This document shows, piece after piece, positions 9,588 through 18,292 of a DNA stretch of 64,000 nt. The stretch is from CAVPGP01 sp963718065. GTDB taxonomy: Bacteria > Actinomycetota > Thermoleophilia > Gaiellales > Gaiellaceae. The DNA is taken from contig CAVQYE010000006.1 in assembly GCA_963718065.1 (NCBI GenBank), positions 74,828 to 138,827 of the forward strand, written 5' to 3'. Made by a program: the position numbers and the translations under genes. The number at the start of each line of letters is the position of its first letter. Within the stretch, counting starts at the first letter, position 1. The notes under the pieces were generated by a model, which was not told the origin of the DNA, did not search any database, and saw nothing but the letters and a program-made list of their open reading frames with translations.

Positions 9588-9742
9588 ATGGCCGACCACC
9601 TCACCCGAACCGCGACCTGCAACTGCCCGCGTCCGCTGTCCCACCGACGCGTGCGGAGGCCGCTGCCGCCGATGCGCGCTGGACGACGCGCGGCGTGCTC
9701 GGCCGCCTCGTCCGCCTCGACGATCAGAAACGGGCGGCCTAG
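9588..9742 (+). pseudogene. possible small ORF (about 51 aa), one frameshift
   Basis: An AAGGAG ribosome site sits five bases before ATG 9588 (MADHLT), but the frame then becomes implausible. Adding one c to the c-run near 9605 gives PNRDLQLPASAVPPTR and a clean ending GRLVRLDDQKRAA with a TAG at 9740-9742. This is the only coding signal in the 278-bp gap 9473-9750. No family recognised. It could equally be chance, so confidence is low. Confidence 0.3.
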
Positions 9743-9750
9743 GCCACGCC

Positions 9751-10932
<1,182 letters not shown>

Positions 10933-10938
10933 GCGCCG

Positions 10939-10944
10939 AGTCTA
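10939..10944 (-). promoter_or_regulatory. -10 box TAGACT of the acyl-CoA dehydrogenase gene
   Basis: TAGACT, six bases (CGGCGC), then GTG 10932; leaderless spacing. Confidence 0.5.
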
Positions 10945-10981
10945 GCCCCGGGGCGTGCCGATGATCACGACCCCGCCACGA

Positions 10982-11398
10982 TCACGGGCCCGTCACGATC
11001 GCGTAGATCTTGCCGGACATCTCGTGCATCCTGCTGTGAGCGCCTGCTGCACAGAGCACGCACCGCCACGAGTAGACGCCGTAGGCGGGGATCTCGAAGC
11101 TGGTCTTCGTGATGCCCGGAGCGTCGCCCTTCGCGGGTGCGATCAGCACGCTGATGCCGAGTGCGCGGATCGTGAACGTGTGAAAGGCATGTGTGTGATT
11201 GCGGAACGTGACGACGACGCGCGCACCGGGCCGGATGGCGAAGTTCGCAGGCAGCGCCACCTGATCGCCGAGTGCGATGGTGATCGTCAGCCGCTGCACC
11301 GGCCGGGTCGAAGACGACGCCGGCTGGGCGGTGGCGAGGGCGAACGCGCCGACGAGAGTCCCGCTCACGACGGCAATGAAGATGGTCTTCCAGCTCAT
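10982..11398 (-). CDS. exported cupredoxin-domain protein
   Basis: A 138-residue secreted protein. Residues 1-24 form a signal peptide (MSWKTIFIAVVSGTLVGAFA). The rest fits a cupredoxin: a beta-sandwich with a likely type 1 copper site made of His73 (in HAFHTF), Cys116, His121 and a Met at 124 or 127 (CVLC...H..MHEM). Such domains carry electrons or bind copper outside the membrane, similar to the copper-binding part of nitrite reductase or cytochrome oxidase subunit II. ATG 11398 follows an AAAGGAG ribosome site. It appears monocistronic; the partner is unknown. Confidence 0.75.
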   Translation of the reverse strand: MSWKTIFIAVVSGTLVGAFALATAQPASSSTRPVQRLTITIALGDQVALPANFAIRPGARVVVTFRNHTHAFHTFTIRALGISVLIAPAKGDAPGITKTSFEIPAYGVYSWRCVLCAAGAHSRMHEMSGKIYAIVTGP

Positions 11399-11566
11399 GG
11401 CGGAACTCCTTTGTAACGATTGTGACTATTAGTCGACTCCATCCCCGCTGACGAGTCGGGCGACATCCGTGTTCTCCCGCAGCCGGCCTCCGGGACTTCG
11501 CTGACACCGACCGGCCCGCAGGGCGGTTCTCAAGGCTTCCGGGGCTCGCGCCGATGGTCACTACCG

Positions 11567-11929
11567 ATGCGCCGCGTCGCCAGCCTTCTCTTCCTCCTTG
11601 CACCGACCCTCGCGGCGTGCGGCTCGACCTCGACGGGCGGCGCGCCGGCAGCGGCTCCGGTTCAGGGAGTGGCGAGCACCGCTCTCGTCGACTCGAACGT
11701 CCAGGGAGCCGCCGTCGCGGTCGAAGGCTGGTTCGCCCAGAACGGGACCTATGCCGGCGTGACCGTCGAGGCGCTGCGTGCGCTCGACCCGATGCTCCCT
11801 CAGGTCCGGATCGCCTGGGCGACGGCGCAGGCCGTCTGCCTGGAGAGCACGGCCGCGGGCGCGACCGCCAGCCTCGTCCGGCCGGGCGGGACCGTTCAGA
11901 ACGGGCCCTGCCAGGCGACAGCCGGCTGA
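11567..11929 (+). CDS. pilin-like lipoprotein, 120 aa
   Basis: The N-terminus has a short signal peptide ending in a lipobox (LLAPTLAAC, Cys18), so the protein should be lipid-anchored. The mature part resembles the soluble domain of minor type IV pilins: ALVDSNVQGAAVAVEGWFAQNGTY followed by a disulfide-capable pair of Cys residues (QAVCLES and NGPCQ) near the end. There is no pilin-type prepilin cleavage site, so it is not a classical pilin. The 168-bp gap before it (11399-11566) has no gene and no clear promoter. Confidence 0.6.
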   Translation: MRRVASLLFLLAPTLAACGSTSTGGAPAAAPVQGVASTALVDSNVQGAAVAVEGWFAQNGTYAGVTVEALRALDPMLPQVRIAWATAQAVCLESTAAGATASLVRPGGTVQNGPCQATAG

Positions 11930-11993
11930 CCGGCCCGCACCCGCCCGAGCCGGATCCGGCCGACAAGCTAGATTCGCCTCCGGTGAGACGGCG

Positions 11994-13515
11994 TTGATCC
12001 TCGAGAACGGCACGATCCGCACGCTCGACCCGTCGCTGCCGGTGGCGCGCGCGCTCGCGATCGCGGGCGACAGGATCGCCGGCGGGGTCGGCGTCCACGA
12101 GTCGGCGCTCGCCTCGCCGGAGACGATCGACCTCCGGGGCCGCGTCGTCCTGCCGGGCTTCACGGACTCGCACGTCCACTTCCCCACCTGGGCGGTCGCG
12201 CAGCATGAGGTGAGCCTCGACGGCTGTGCCTCGCTCGCGGAGGCGATCGAGCGCCTGCGAGGCGTCGACGTCAAGCCGGGCCGCTGGCTGCGCGGCTACG
12301 GCTGGCGCAGCGGCGACTGGTCGCCCGCCAACGACCCGACGAAGGAGGATCTCGACGCGGTGACGGGCGAGACGCCTGCGGCGCTGATCGCGAAGGACTA
12401 CCACTCGCTCTGGCTGAACACGGCGGCGCTCGCCCGCGCGAACGGCGACCTCGAGGTCGCGGGCGGAGTCGTCGAGCGCGACGAGAGCGGCGAGCCGACG
12501 GGCGTCCTGCGCGAGGAGGCCGCGTGGCGCTTCAAGGACCGTTATCTGACCGTGGCCGACGATGAGTACGTCGAGGCGATGCGGACGGGCGTGCGGCTCG
12601 CGAACGAGCGAGGCGTCGTCGCGGTGCACGACAAGGACGGCTGGCTCGGCGCGCCGCGGCTGTGGCAGCGCCTGGCCGAGGAAAATGGCCTGTCGTTGCG
12701 CGTCTGGCAGTCGATCCCGCACGAGCGCGTCGCCGAGGTCGCATCGCTCGGCATCCGCAGCGGCTTCGGCGACCCGATGCTGCGGCTCGGCTATCTGAAG
12801 GTCTTCATGGACGGCACGCTCGGCTCGCAGACCGCGCTGATGCTCGACGGTTCGGGCGTCCGGATCACGAGTGGCGAAGAGCTCGAGGAAATCGTGCGAG
12901 CGGGTGCGCGGGCAGGCTTCCCGGTCGCCGTGCATGCGATCGGCGACGGGGCGAACCGCGAGGCGCTCGACGCGTTCGAGCGCAGCCGGGACGCGTGGCT
13001 AGCCGCTCGGCCTGCGCCAGCGCATCGAGCACGCGCAGTGCCTCGCGCCCGAGGACGTGCCCCGCTTCGCCGAGCTCGGCGTCGCGGTGTCGCCGCAGTT
13101 CTCGCACGCGCCGTCGGACCGCGACCTCGCCGACCGCTTCTGGGCCGGCAAGACCGATCGCGCCTACCGGTTCCGGTCGCTCGTCGACTCGGGCGCGGTC
13201 GTCGCGAACGGCAGCGACGCGCCGATCGAGGAGCTCGACCCGCTCGCCGGCATCCGCGCGGGCGTGCGCCGGACGATCGACGAGCGTCAGGCGTGGCATC
13301 CCGAAGAGGCGGTCACCGTCGAGCAGGCGCTACACGCGACATGCGTCGCGCCGGCCTGGCTCTCCGGAGACGAGCGGCGCCGCGGCCGCCTCCTCCCCGG
13401 CCTCCTCGCAGACCTCGTCGTGCTCGACCGCGACCCGCACTCAGACCTCGACGCGCAGGTCGTCGCGACGATGGTCGCCGGCCGCTGGGTGCACAACCCG
13501 CCTCCCTGGGACTGA
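11994..13515 (+). pseudogene. amidohydrolase (YtcJ type), one frameshift
   Basis: A metal-dependent amidohydrolase of the amidohydrolase-3/YtcJ family. Motifs in order are GFTDSHVHF (metal His pair), YLKVFMDGTLGSQTA, AVHAIGDGAN, RIEHAQCLAP and ANGSDAPIEEL (metal Asp). The frame changes near 13008 between DAFERSRDAW and GLRQRIEHAQ; one base corrects it, giving about 507 residues, typical of the family. The start is probably TTG 11994, preceded by GGTGAGA and, further up, TAGATT. YtcJ-like enzymes hydrolyse amides, but the substrate cannot be predicted. The formamidase gene follows closely, so both may serve amide catabolism. Confidence 0.8.
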
Positions 13516-13557
13516 CTCGATTTGGAGCCGGCCGGTCGGTTTGAAACGATCGGGCCG

Positions 13558-14496
13558 ATGGCGATCGGCGAGCATCACATCGGCCGCGACGACGTGATCT
13601 GGGCGTTCGGGCCTGACCTCGAGCCGGTGCTCGAGGTCGCGCCCGGCGCGATCGTCACGCTCGAGACGAACGACTGCTTCACCGGGCAGATCCAGACGGA
13701 GGACGACCTCGTCACCGAGATCGACTTCGCACGCGTCAACTCCGCGACAGGGCCGATCGCCGTCACGGGCGCCGAGCCGGGCGACTCGCTGGTCGTCGAG
13801 CTGCTGGAGGTGAAGCCCGGCCCGCGCGGGTTCGCGACGATCATCCCCGGGATCGGCCAGCTGATCGACAAGGTGCGGTCACCCGTGACCCAGGTCTTCC
13901 ACGTCGAAGGCGACACGATCCGGATGAACGACCGGATCTCGTTTCCGTTGCGGCCGATGGTCGGCGTGATCGGGTGCGCGACCGACGGCGAGACACTGAC
14001 GAACGGCTTCGCGGGCCGGCACGGCGGCAACCTCGACAATCACCTGCATGGGCCTGGCGCCACGGTCTACCTGCCCGTGCGCCAGCCGGGCGGGATGCTT
14101 GCGATCGGCGACATGCACGCCTCGATGGGCGACGGGGAGCTCTGCTTCACCGGCGTCGAGATCGCAGGCGAGGTGACGATCCGCGTCGGCCTGCTGAAGG
14201 GCAAGCAGGGCACCTGGCCCGTGACGGAGCTGGCCGACCGCTGGATCGCGCACGGAACGACGTCAGGCGGCGACGGCACCGGGCCGGACTTCATGGAGGC
14301 GCTCGACCGCGCCGCCGAGGAGGCCGCGCGCCTGCTCGTCGACGAATGGGGCTTCTCGATGGAGGAGGCGTTCATCTTCCTCTCGGTCGCCTGCGACGCG
14401 AACATCTGCCAGGCGTGCCGGCCGCAGGACTTCTCGGCGATCGCGCGGGTCGCCGTGCCGAAGATCGGCGCGACGCCGAAGCCGTTCAGCGACTAG
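13558..14496 (+). CDS. acetamidase/formamidase family protein
   Basis: A 312-residue FmdA/AmdA-family amidase, expected to release ammonia from formamide, acetamide or a related short amide. Recognisable blocks include ETNDCFTGQIQTEDD, the metal-site region GRHGGNLDNHLHGPGATVYLP, MLAIGDMHASMGDGELC and the C-terminal FLSVACDANICQACRP. ATG 13558 is favoured over the in-frame ATG 13522: a promoter-like pair TTGGAG (13522-13527) and AACGAT (13545-13550, 17-bp spacing) lies just upstream. Its stop codon lies at the start of the structured element at 14495. Confidence 0.9.
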   Translation: MAIGEHHIGRDDVIWAFGPDLEPVLEVAPGAIVTLETNDCFTGQIQTEDDLVTEIDFARVNSATGPIAVTGAEPGDSLVVELLEVKPGPRGFATIIPGIGQLIDKVRSPVTQVFHVEGDTIRMNDRISFPLRPMVGVIGCATDGETLTNGFAGRHGGNLDNHLHGPGATVYLPVRQPGGMLAIGDMHASMGDGELCFTGVEIAGEVTIRVGLLKGKQGTWPVTELADRWIAHGTTSGGDGTGPDFMEALDRAAEEAARLLVDEWGFSMEEAFIFLSVACDANICQACRPQDFSAIARVAVPKIGATPKPFSD

Positions 14497-14659
14497 GAGG
14501 GATTGGCGGAATATCGCTCGTCGTCGGGGTGCGATGCTCGTTCCGAGGCAAGGACGCAGGGAGCGTTCGTAGCGGAGCCCTACGGGCGCGATCGAGGACG
14601 CCGCATCGGGGCGAGCAGCGCGGCCCGGCGACACAGTCGCTATTTCGCCAAGCCCTCCT
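14495..14659 (+). repeat. 165-nt rod-like inverted-repeat element A (possible structured RNA)
   Basis: The gap between the convergent formamidase and M20 peptidase genes folds end to end. Bases 14495-14517 pair with 14637-14659 with few mismatches, and 14521-14549 pair with 14603-14631 (26 of 29 positions). The four non-Watson-Crick pairs in that second block are all U-G on the plus strand and would be A-C on the minus strand, which favours a plus-strand RNA. The apex holds CGTAG, a 7-nt loop and CTACG. The end (TTTCGCC AAGCCCTCC) and the apical CTACGGG are shared with the element at 56741-56906. It starts inside the fmdA stop codon. A MITE-like mobile repeat is the alternative. Confidence 0.55.
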
Positions 14660-14661
14660 GG

Positions 14662-15993
14662 CTAGGAGCGTCCCGGCAGCTTCGCGAGCTCGACGAAGAG
14701 CTCGTGGGCTGCCGCAATCCCGAGCGGCACGTACTCGACGAGCAGGCGCTCGTTCGGCGAGTGGACGTTCGACTCGTTCAGCCCGAAGCCGGTGAGAATC
14801 GTCGGGATCTGCTGATCGGCGAGCGCCGGCATGATCGGCAGCGTGCCGCCCGAGCGCGTCAGCACCGGCCGCACGCCGAGTGCCCGCTCGAAGGCGTCGA
14901 GGCCGAGCTGGATCGCAGGCGAGTCCGGAGCGACGAGACCCGGATTGGCCGAGTCGTCCTGGACGAGCTCGACCGTCGCGCCAGGCGGCGTCGCCTCCTC
15001 GACGAGCTTGCGGACCGCGGCCGAGACGGTCTCGAGGTTCTGACCCGGCGCGAGGCGAACGGTGAAGTTGGCCTCGGCGAACGCGACGAGGGTCGTGTTC
15101 CGCACCATCTTCCCGGCCTGGATGCCGTTCACGTCCACCGACGGCTCAGCCCAGGTGCGGAGATAGAACTCGTCGGCGGCGCGCTCGTCGTAGGGCGAGA
15201 CCGCGGCTTCCTGAAGCACCTCGACGCCCGGCTGGAGGGCGCCCCAGTCGGCGAGCTCGTCGTCCGTCGGCGCCGTGATCCCGGCGCGGAGCGCCTCCGG
15301 GAGCCGGCCGTCCTGCGGCAGGAGCGCTTCGAGCACCGCCATCAGCGCGTGGATCGCGTTCAGCCCCGCGTTGCCGTACATGCCGGAGTGCAAATCGCGC
15401 GCGCCCGTGCGCACGCGGATGTCGAACGCCGCCAGCCCGCGGGTGGCGATGTTGAACGTCGGCTTGTCCCGCTCGAGCATGCCGCTGTCGAAGATGATGC
15501 AGACGTCGGCGCCGCGATCGTCCTCCGCGAGGAAGTCGACGATGGAGTGGCCGCCGATTTCCTCCTCGCCGTCGCAGGCGAAGCGCACGTTGACCGGCAG
15601 CGCACCCTCGCGCGCCAGGTCGCGGGCGGCGGCGAGCAGCATGTAGAGCTGACCCTTGTCGTCGGTGACGCCGCGTCCGTAGAGCCACTCGTCGCGGATC
15701 GTCGCCTCGAAGGGCTCCGACTCCCACTCGTCGAGCGGCGACGGCGGCTGGACGTCGAAGTGCCCGTAGCAGAGGACCGTCGGCGCGGACTCGGCGCCGC
15801 TCGAAGCGCGGAACTCGCCCACGACGAGCGGCTTGCCGTGCCAGTCCATGAGGTCTGCCTCCCCACCTGCGGCGGTGATGAAGTCGCGCACCCACGCGGC
15901 AGCCAGCTGCACGTCGGCGCCGTGCGCCGGATCCGCGCTCACGGAGGGAATGCGGATGAACTCCGCGAGCTCGTCGAACCAGGCCTCGGCCAC
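14662..15993 (-). CDS. M20 family dipeptidase/metallopeptidase
   Basis: A 443-residue zinc peptidase of the M20 (ArgE/DapE/CPG2, carnosinase-like) group. The first metal motif is YGHFDVQPP with Asp80-type spacing to RGVTDDKGQ, and the catalytic Glu pair lies in CDGEEEIGG. The second metal ligands follow at IIFDSGM, and the dimerisation domain starts near ARDLHSGMYGN. The C-terminal ligand is in ESNVHSPNERL. GTG 15993 is chosen because the sequence before it reads through non-conserved residues and TAGACT lies eight bases upstream. It follows sigA on the same strand but is separated from it by a strong hairpin. Confidence 0.9.
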   Translation of the reverse strand: MAEAWFDELAEFIRIPSVSADPAHGADVQLAAAWVRDFITAAGGEADLMDWHGKPLVVGEFRASSGAESAPTVLCYGHFDVQPPSPLDEWESEPFEATIRDEWLYGRGVTDDKGQLYMLLAAARDLAREGALPVNVRFACDGEEEIGGHSIVDFLAEDDRGADVCIIFDSGMLERDKPTFNIATRGLAAFDIRVRTGARDLHSGMYGNAGLNAIHALMAVLEALLPQDGRLPEALRAGITAPTDDELADWGALQPGVEVLQEAAVSPYDERAADEFYLRTWAEPSVDVNGIQAGKMVRNTTLVAFAEANFTVRLAPGQNLETVSAAVRKLVEEATPPGATVELVQDDSANPGLVAPDSPAIQLGLDAFERALGVRPVLTRSGGTLPIMPALADQQIPTILTGFGLNESNVHSPNERLLVEYVPLGIAAAHELFVELAKLPGRS

Positions 15994-16021
15994 GATCGCC
16001 GAGTCTAACCACGGAGGAATA

Positions 16022-16060
16022 GGTGATGGGCGGACGCGGCGCCCGCGCCCGCCCATCGCC
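16022..16060 (-). terminator. hairpin after sigA, likely transcription terminator
   Basis: GATGGGCGG (16025-16033) and CCGCCCATC (16049-16057) form a perfect 9-bp stem, extendable to 12 with one mismatch, 13 bp past the sigA stop. There is no U-tract, as is common in high-GC actinobacteria. Confidence 0.5.
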
Positions 16061-16069
16061 GGCCGGACG

Positions 16070-17164
16070 CTAGGCGGCCACGTCGCGAAGCTTCTGCGCC
16101 TCGGCGAGCGCGCGCAGCTTCTTCAGCGACTGGTTCTCGATCTGGCGGATCCGCTCACGGGTGACGTTGAACGTGCGCCCGACCTCGTCGAGCGTGCGCG
16201 GATGCTCGCCGTTCAGCCCGTAGCGAAGCTCGAGGACGCGACGCTCGCGCGGTGCAAGCATGTCCAGGATCTTCTCGAGCGTCTCCTTGCGGAAGGACGT
16301 GTCGGCCGCTTCGTCGGGCAGCGGCTCCGAGTCGTCGGTGAGGAAGTGCCCGAACTCCGACTCCTCCTCGTCGCCGACCGGCTTCTCGAGCGAGACGGGT
16401 GTCTGAGACGTGCGCCGGATCTGCTCGACCTCGTCGATCGTCAGCTCCAGCTCTCTTGCGATCTCCTCCGAGGACGGCTCGCGGCCGCGCTCGGCGCGGA
16501 GCTTCCGCTCGCAGCGGACGATCTTGTTCAGCTTCTCGACCACGTGCACCGGCATGCGGATCGTCCGGGCCTTGTCGGCGAGAGCGCGCGCGACGGCCTG
16601 GCGAATCCACCAGGTCGCGTACGTGGAGAACTTGAACCCCTTGCGGTAGTCGAACTTCTCCGCAGCGCGAACGAGGCCGATCGTGCCTTCCTGGATCAGA
16701 TCGAGGAACGGCAGCCCCTGGTTGCGGTACTTCTTGGCGATCGAGACGACGAGGCGCAGGTTGGCCTCGACCATCTCCTGCTTGGCGTGATGGTCGCCGC
16801 GCTCGATCCGCTTCGCGAGCTCCACCTCTTGCGCCGCCGTGAGCAGGTCGACCTTGCCGACGTCCTTCAGGAACAGTTGCAGCGAGTCGGTCGAGACCTC
16901 GCGGCCGCCGTCGAGGTCGAGGCCCGGGTCGTCCGCGGCCTCTCCGACCGCGACGATCTCGATCTGCAGCTCCTCGAGTGCGGCGTAGAAATCGTCCAGC
17001 TGGCCCGCCTCGAGATCCAGCTCGTCGAACGCGAGCGCGATCTCCTCGGCCGTCAGTGCCCCGCCTGCAGCCTGAGCGGCATCCAGCAATCCCCGCGCTT
17101 CGACCGTCTCCATGACGTCGGTGACCTTGACGTCGGCGGTCTTTCCCCCCGAACCAGCGCTCAT
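16070..17164 (-). CDS. rpoD: principal RNA polymerase sigma factor (RpoD/SigA)
   Basis: A 364-residue group 1 sigma-70 factor. After an acidic N-terminal region come region 1.2 (DSLQLFLKDVGKVDLLT), region 2 (NLRLVVSIAKKYRNQG, FLDLIQEGTIGL, KFSTYATWWIRQA), region 3, and region 4 with the helix-turn-helix RTLDEVGRTFNVTRERIRQIE. Length and completeness indicate the housekeeping sigma rather than a stress paralogue. ATG 17164 follows a GGGAGG ribosome site. The 15-bp motif at 17180-17194 lies just upstream and is shared with two other genes here. A TTGACG at 17269-17274 could be a -35, but I see no partner -10 at normal spacing. Confidence 0.96.
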   Translation of the reverse strand: MSAGSGGKTADVKVTDVMETVEARGLLDAAQAAGGALTAEEIALAFDELDLEAGQLDDFYAALEELQIEIVAVGEAADDPGLDLDGGREVSTDSLQLFLKDVGKVDLLTAAQEVELAKRIERGDHHAKQEMVEANLRLVVSIAKKYRNQGLPFLDLIQEGTIGLVRAAEKFDYRKGFKFSTYATWWIRQAVARALADKARTIRMPVHVVEKLNKIVRCERKLRAERGREPSSEEIARELELTIDEVEQIRRTSQTPVSLEKPVGDEEESEFGHFLTDDSEPLPDEAADTSFRKETLEKILDMLAPRERRVLELRYGLNGEHPRTLDEVGRTFNVTRERIRQIENQSLKKLRALAEAQKLRDVAA

Positions 17165-17179
17165 GACCCTCCCCAGGGT

Positions 17180-17194
17180 GTTTGTGACATCAAG
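17180..17194 (-). promoter_or_regulatory. shared 15-bp motif upstream of sigA
   Basis: Read toward sigA this is CTTGATGTCACAAAC, ending 15 bases before the ATG. Near-identical copies precede the anti-sigma gene (44169-44183) and the histone-like gene (43437-43451). Confidence 0.45.
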
Positions 17195-17269
17195 AACGAG
17201 TTGCGGCGAATGGGAACTGTGCCAGAGACTGCGGACAGGCGCCATAGGCCGTTCGGCTCACTTTTTGCG

Positions 17270-18235
17270 TCAACCGGTCCCACTGCTTTCAAGACGTATC
17301 AGAAACCGCTTTGCTTCCCTGCCCAGCGCGGTTTTCGGCCCGGCGCCGACGGCGAGGTTCAGCTGGCGCTTCGCCTCGGGCACCTGGCCGACCCAGAGCA
17401 GCAGCAGGCCGAGGTGAAAACGGACGGTCGAAGCATGCGGAAAGCGGCGCGCGAGGGGGCCGAGACGCGAGAACGAGGCCGAGAGATTCGCCTTGTCGAA
17501 GCGCGCGACGGCCGCCGCGACGGCGGGCTCCGGGTCGTTCGGAGCCAGCCGCGCCGCCTCGTCGAAGGCGCGCCGGGCCGAGACCTGCCGGCCGAGCTTC
17601 TGGAGCGCGATGCCGTAGAGGATCTTCGCGTCGGCGTCGCCGTTCCGTGCCCGGCGCTCGAGCTCGCGGAACTGCGCAGGCGGGGCGAGCTTGGCGATCG
17701 CGGCCGGGAACGCGAAGCCCGGCACGAAGGTCGGATGGCCCGGGAAGTACGACGGGTGGAGCAGATCCTCCGCGCGAAGCGCCGAGAGCGTGTCCGGCTG
17801 GATGCGGTCGGCGCGGCGCCAGGCCTCGACCGCGCCCGGTGTGTCGCCGGCCCAGAAGCGTGCGAGCCCCAGATGGAGCGCGACGAACGAGTCGCGCGCG
17901 TGCTGGCGGCCGAGCGTCTCGATCGCGGGCAGGCTCGAGCCGGGCCAGTCGGCGAAGAGGTAGGCGACCCGGCCTTCGAGGCTCGGATCGCGTGCGACCA
18001 GCTGCTTCGCCTCGTCGTAGCGCTTGGCGTCGTAGAGCGTCTGGACGCGGCGGAGCGTCCGCGCGTGGGCGTCGTCGCGGACGCCGAGGTCGAGCTCGAG
18101 CTGCGGCTTGCCGGCCTTTGGCTTCGCGACGCCTTCGCGGTCCTGCCGTGTCGCGAGGGTGCCGCCGACCACGATCGCCGCGGCAGCCGCCGCGGCGAGG
18201 GCGACGCCGGCGTAGACGCGGGTCCTGGCGGTCAC
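17270..18235 (-). CDS. membrane-anchored tetratricopeptide protein
   Basis: A 321-residue protein with an N-terminal signal anchor (about residues 8-26, Ala/Val-rich) and an extracytoplasmic domain of TPR-like helical repeats: RRVQTLYDAKRYDEAKQL, LHLGLARFWAGDTPGAVEAW, KILYGIALQKLGRQVSARRAF and FHLGLLLLWVGQVPEAKRQL. TPR proteins of this type usually scaffold protein complexes, but the partner is unknown. GTG 18235 has TACCGT seven bases upstream. It lies directly upstream of sigA on the same strand, with 105 bp between. Confidence 0.75.
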   Translation of the reverse strand: MTARTRVYAGVALAAAAAAAIVVGGTLATRQDREGVAKPKAGKPQLELDLGVRDDAHARTLRRVQTLYDAKRYDEAKQLVARDPSLEGRVAYLFADWPGSSLPAIETLGRQHARDSFVALHLGLARFWAGDTPGAVEAWRRADRIQPDTLSALRAEDLLHPSYFPGHPTFVPGFAFPAAIAKLAPPAQFRELERRARNGDADAKILYGIALQKLGRQVSARRAFDEAARLAPNDPEPAVAAAVARFDKANLSASFSRLGPLARRFPHASTVRFHLGLLLLWVGQVPEAKRQLNLAVGAGPKTALGREAKRFLIRLESSGTG

Positions 18236-18292
18236 CGGCGCAACGGTACCGGCCGGGAATAGGGCGTCTCCCGCTACCGTTTGCAGTCACGA

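Noticed and set aside
10965..12935. 656-codon minus-strand open frame across cupredoxin, lipoprotein and amidohydrolase genes
   Set aside because: It crosses three genes with clear family motifs in other frames and is Arg/Ala-biased throughout.
14495..14659. Ordinary bidirectional terminator between convergent genes
   Set aside because: The helix is about 165 nt long with strand-biased wobbles and an apical motif shared with another locus, which a simple terminator would not show. Termination could still be a secondary effect.
14503..16008. Long open frame on the plus strand (501 codons) opposite the M20 peptidase
   Set aside because: It is the reverse-complement shadow of a well-conserved peptidase gene; the high GC keeps the antisense frame open. 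No recognisable domain appears in it.
17269..17274. TTGACG as the -35 of sigA
   Set aside because: No TANNNT-like hexamer lies 16-18 bp downstream; the nearest (TATGGC) would need a 21-bp spacer.
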